Positions 6,001 through 7,563 of a stretch of DNA of 7,563 nt are shown here, piece by piece. A program made the translations under genes and the position numbers. This stretch comes from Christensenella sp. UBA4651 (GTDB lineage: Bacteria > Bacillota > Clostridia > Christensenellales > UBA1242), in the NCBI GenBank assembly GCA_002405615.1, contig DHMD01000062.1, forward strand, positions 187 to 7,749, in the 5' to 3' direction. Numbering within the stretch: position 1 is the first letter of the stretch; each line of letters opens with the position of its first letter. Below the pieces are notes generated by a model. The model saw only the letters and a program-made list of their open reading frames with translations, did no database searches and had not been told where the DNA came from.

Positions 6001-7563
6001 AGGAATATCCATATTGTCATATAGCGATACATTCAAGTTGTTGAGAACAATACCCGCAACGGCGATATTGCTCACGCTCAAACTCTCGATACAGTCGTTG
6101 TATTTCATCGAAATTATGAGGTCATCATTTAGCCCAAAGAAACTCTTGTCTAGTGTCAAACTAGCAGCGGTTTCATTTGCACTAATTCCAACTAACCACC
6201 CCAAATCGATGCCACTCAAATCGCCATTCATAATAGCTTCAAAGTCGAGATTTGGTAGCAATTTTTTGAGCAAGCCAAACACGTCAAACTCGCTCGTTGT
6301 AGGTATAGTTTCGTCCTTGGTCTGTGCTTTTGCCTCGTCAATCAACTGCTGAATTGTTACCTCGTTGAGGTTTGCAGTTTGTAGACTCTCTGTGATGAAT
6401 TTCATCTGATTAATTACATCAATCAAAGAGTCGATTTTGTCCATTCCGACACTCAATTTCAGGTTGTTGTAGGTTAGGTATATCCTCTCGCCATCGAGAT
6501 GAACAGTAATGCAGTGATTACCACCCTCCTCAACTATCACAGTGAGGTTTGCATAGCCTTTCAATTTCTTGTAGTCAAAATTCCAGCCGTTGTCCGTCCT
6601 TTCGAGAGCCGCACCAAAATCAGCGTAAATCTCGCCCACAATGTTGAGTTTTTTGCCGTCAATTACGAGTTCAATATTCCCCAAATCAACAGCAACAGTC
6701 TTATTGGTCTTGATTTTGTCCACCGTTTTTAATACGCTGTCCAGGACATTTTTTAACCCAGAAATATCCTCGTACTCGCTCTCGACTATCGCCTCTGGGA
6801 TAAATCCGCTAACAACATTCAAATTAATGCTAGCAGCATACCCGCCTCTTGCAAAATCAGAGATTGCTATACCATTCAAACTCTCGCCATATTCAATCGT
6901 GATTTGCCAATCGCTCGCGGTATTGATTACATCGTTACTCAATGTCAAATTCATAGCATTTTCGGTTAGCTCAATAGCCTTTATCATCTCGCCATTAATC
7001 ACCGAATAATCGCCACCGAGTATCGCCTCAATTCTCGAACCAGCCAGCATTTCATCAACAAACGAAGTGTCAATTTCTGGCTTGTTAGGCAACAATTGCA
7101 TAATGCTGTCCACGAATTCTTTTAGGCTACTTACGCTAGCACGCACTCTCAATTTTTCGAGAGCCACATAAGCGTTACCATTCACCAGCCTTGCCTCAAC
7201 CGAATATGTTTTGTCCCCAATTTGAATAGTCAAATTAGCGTAAATATCCAAATCGGCAATATCAAATTCAGCGCCGAGTTTCGAGAGATTTGCATAAATC
7301 AAACCACGCAAACCGTAGCTTTTGTCGCCCTGTTGCAAAGTAATTCCAGCATTTAGAGCAATCGTCTTTGTCGTAGTTATTTCGTCTACAAAATTCATCA
7401 TAGCAGGTACAAATTTGGTAATATTGCCAAGGTTGCTATATTCCGCCTCGTTCAATTCTGGAATATCAGCAGTAAGACCTAAAGTTGCGTTTAGGCTGGC
7501 CGAAATGCCAGAGATTTCCACGCCGCCAAGTTCAACGCCAGTAATAGCGCCGTTTGTGTAGTT
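3028..7563 (-). CDS. Giant repetitive, probably extracellular protein with InlB-like C-terminal repeats (N-terminus outside window)
   Basis: The frame is open to the right edge, so at least 1511 residues are visible and the N-terminus, with any signal peptide or lipobox, is missing. Numbering here starts at the first codon in the window. Residues 1-40 are the tail of one more repeat unit. Four tandem units follow at about 41-262, 263-526, 527-797 and 798-1083. They are beta-rich, with an amphipathic helix after the boundary and recurring patterns such as YANLTI/YANLTV and NLNV. Five InlB/Listeria-Bacteroides (Flg_new) type repeats run from 1084 to 1511, with signatures FAGWY...LYAKW (1127-1158) and FDGWY...LYAKW (1212-1241). 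The protein ends PIWEHV at a TGA stop. It has no LPXTG motif, C-terminal membrane helix or dockerin, so surface attachment, if any, must be N-terminal. It is almost free of long hydrophobic stretches and low in cysteine. Such repeats are typical of secreted or surface proteins of Gram-positive and other gut bacteria, so an adhesin or cell-surface role is an inference. No catalytic domain was recognised. Confidence 0.88.
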   Translation of the reverse strand, partial: NYTNGAITGVELGGVEISGISASLNATLGLTADIPELNEAEYSNLGNITKFVPAMMNFVDEITTTKTIALNAGITLQQGDKSYGLRGLIYANLSKLGAEFDIADLDIYANLTIQIGDKTYSVEARLVNGNAYVALEKLRVRASVSSLKEFVDSIMQLLPNKPEIDTSFVDEMLAGSRIEAILGGDYSVINGEMIKAIELTENAMNLTLSNDVINTASDWQITIEYGESLNGIAISDFARGGYAASINLNVVSGFIPEAIVESEYEDISGLKNVLDSVLKTVDKIKTNKTVAVDLGNIELVIDGKKLNIVGEIYADFGAALERTDNGWNFDYKKLKGYANLTVIVEEGGNHCITVHLDGERIYLTYNNLKLSVGMDKIDSLIDVINQMKFITESLQTANLNEVTIQQLIDEAKAQTKDETIPTTSEFDVFGLLKKLLPNLDFEAIMNGDLSGIDLGWLVGISANETAASLTLDKSFFGLNDDLIISMKYNDCIESLSVSNIAVAGIVLNNLNVSLYDNMDIPTIVSSEYSSLDSVEQFMNSMLKTAVEVVDNKHISFGLKTELVHESVEADSNNVPTKATLTNIVVKDSSCAKFDWNGAYENDGTTNKFVLKKMKAYINFDVTTVTETYYYNNGVRAATPSKSVTREHAIEITYIDNVIYIKYNKMLAKISGDSIKQIVLSVCQILGVEGVNEDLFNNIMALINSTKSEAESSSILDKISPDLIKSFTLSDTQLNGVFDLSSLGLGIDSLNNLNLNVTYNENGMDTLVIRNLKIGTNTVDSVYIGLREFTPISGAPQGDYIDLSNVGAMLTAVQNTLEFSDFEFNGNIKLKISVIGINLDWDIPLNIKVKLVNGGFEASMKLGAIPVVAGVNDDAPYEFGNTVSGGSPAKDRILNMYIKDSMVYMHRTEKVPVFASSDKTYEKKVKVHLDTFMGNALDYLLKYGFGFSDKIMTEIYKAVTKERVNPIDYSNLLKGFSSSGDVNILTLNLKELAENDKLDTMSLGLRSADYNGKPIIGGIILDVYMPVAGAVDITIKSNELTHINVGQLLDMSAVDDYAKNYTYREGAKWDAYNGAWQQSSQEKYTLTFETGSSQSIASMSGVAGDSCMLPTPNSFVVDDGKTHKEYTFAGWYASKDYDESTIYDRNVYPRKNTTLYAKWNESVTEYVTIDFVTNNSEISQDSLKVLAGAKLELPLYTDLMIIETEDSVETRQFDGWYIDAELTTKYASDSAPCTGITLYAKWSVIDMAEAHTVNVYDDGTLVFTRKFIEGKQISVSGLDKFNDNTKYFVDATCTTEVSDWKMGSSDMNIYIKNKYTAIIKSDYGKIVDGKFTDYQGSVVSGIVAQENYYEDDGKQIERVEYTFGGYYVNGQKINDINNYVLPNYDVEIVAQWSKYIRPYVTVSFDVSWVKPGAWIDKNSDFSGNVTKMSGTSAPASFRVLVDSKISINASDYPCECVYKYTAIWVSDTYKFRARSWRLNAPYQTYLNTNTISDETEYTILSDTVFYPIWEHV
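3031..4314 (-). repeat. Five InlB/Listeria-Bacteroides type repeats, three of them degenerate
   Basis: Repeat 1 is at 4314-4081 and repeat 2 at 4080-3838. Both show the typical F-x-GWY then LYAKW pattern of the Flg_new/InlB B-repeat family. Repeat 3 (3837-3622) keeps a FVDATCTTEV segment like the WYIDAELTTK of repeat 2, but has lost GWY and the final W. Repeat 4 (3621-3388) has FGGYY and IVAQW. Repeat 5 (3387-3031) is longer, at 119 residues, lacks GWY and ends FYPIW just before the stop. These ubiquitin-like beta repeats usually act as stalks or binding modules in secreted proteins. Confidence 0.8.
4315..7443 (-). repeat. Four diverged tandem protein repeats of about 220-285 residues
   Basis: Units lie at 7443-6778 (222 residues), 6777-5986 (264), 5985-5173 (271) and 5172-4315 (286). 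Each begins at an acidic-Tyr pair (EYSNL, EYEDI, EYSSL, DYIDL) followed by a helix such as FVPAMMNFVDEI, NVLDSVLKTVDKI or QFMNSMLKTAVEV. A beta region then contains lines such as YANLTIQIGDKTYSVEARL, YANLTVIVEEGG and YINFDVTTV. A second helix follows (SSLKEFVDSIMQLLP; DKIDSLIDVINQ; GDSIKQIVLSVCQIL), and the unit closes with strands such as LNGIAISDF, IESLSVSNI and MDTLVIRNL. Residues coded by 7563-7444 match the tail of these units, so at least one more copy lies upstream. The family is not recognised; divergence at the protein level points to an old expansion. Confidence 0.75.

Noticed and set aside
3394..7009. Several plus-strand reading frames of 70-147 codons opposite the giant gene
   Set aside because: They are antisense shadows of a clearly coding frame, lack ribosome binding sites and have no recognisable domains.
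7519..7521. GTG codon as the true start of the giant gene
   Set aside because: The frame stays open to the window edge, the residues upstream of it match the tail of the repeat unit, and no ribosome binding site or signal peptide is present.
1..7563. Alternative genetic code (TGA as Trp), CRISPR array, insertion sequence or phage module
   Set aside because: The giant frame stops at TGA after an ordinary repeat end and Trp is coded by TGG. No regularly spaced direct DNA repeats, transposase or phage genes were seen.

Overview
This looks like a chromosomal segment of an AT-rich bacterium that uses the standard genetic code. Shine-Dalgarno sites and sigma-A type promoters are clear, the tRNA encodes its CCA end, thymidine kinase is of type II, and the long protein carries InlB/Listeria-Bacteroides type repeats. 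Together these suggest a low-GC Firmicutes-like lineage, possibly an uncultured gut Clostridia relative. That placement is an inference. No mobile element, CRISPR array, rRNA or defence operon is visible.

Layout from left to right: the 3' part of a tRNA-Ser(CGA) gene (1-80) with its own terminator; a thymidine kinase gene on the plus strand (291-896) with a TATAAT promoter; a minus-strand gene for a small two-helix membrane protein of unknown function (1096-1764); a plus-strand alpha/beta hydrolase-fold gene (2039-2914); and a very large minus-strand gene (3028 to the right edge, N-terminus outside the window). The large gene encodes a repetitive, probably extracellular protein. It has at least four tandem repeats of about 220-285 residues, followed by five InlB-like repeats, several of them degenerate.

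Every gene appears to be its own transcription unit. The tdk/membrane-protein pair and the hydrolase/giant-gene pair are convergent, and each pair has a hairpin terminator between its members. The membrane-protein and hydrolase genes are divergent and share a 274-base intergenic region with a promoter for each. That region also holds a set of T-tracts spaced at roughly helical-turn distance upstream of the hydrolase promoter. The gene order does not suggest one shared pathway.

The points most worth a second look are: the hydrolase has Glu at the nucleophile-elbow position (GHEMG instead of GHSMG); the membrane protein has four cysteines, all at core positions of a predicted coiled coil; the T-tracts are phased; and the giant protein contains a repeat family I do not recognise. 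I found no clear multi-gene novel system.
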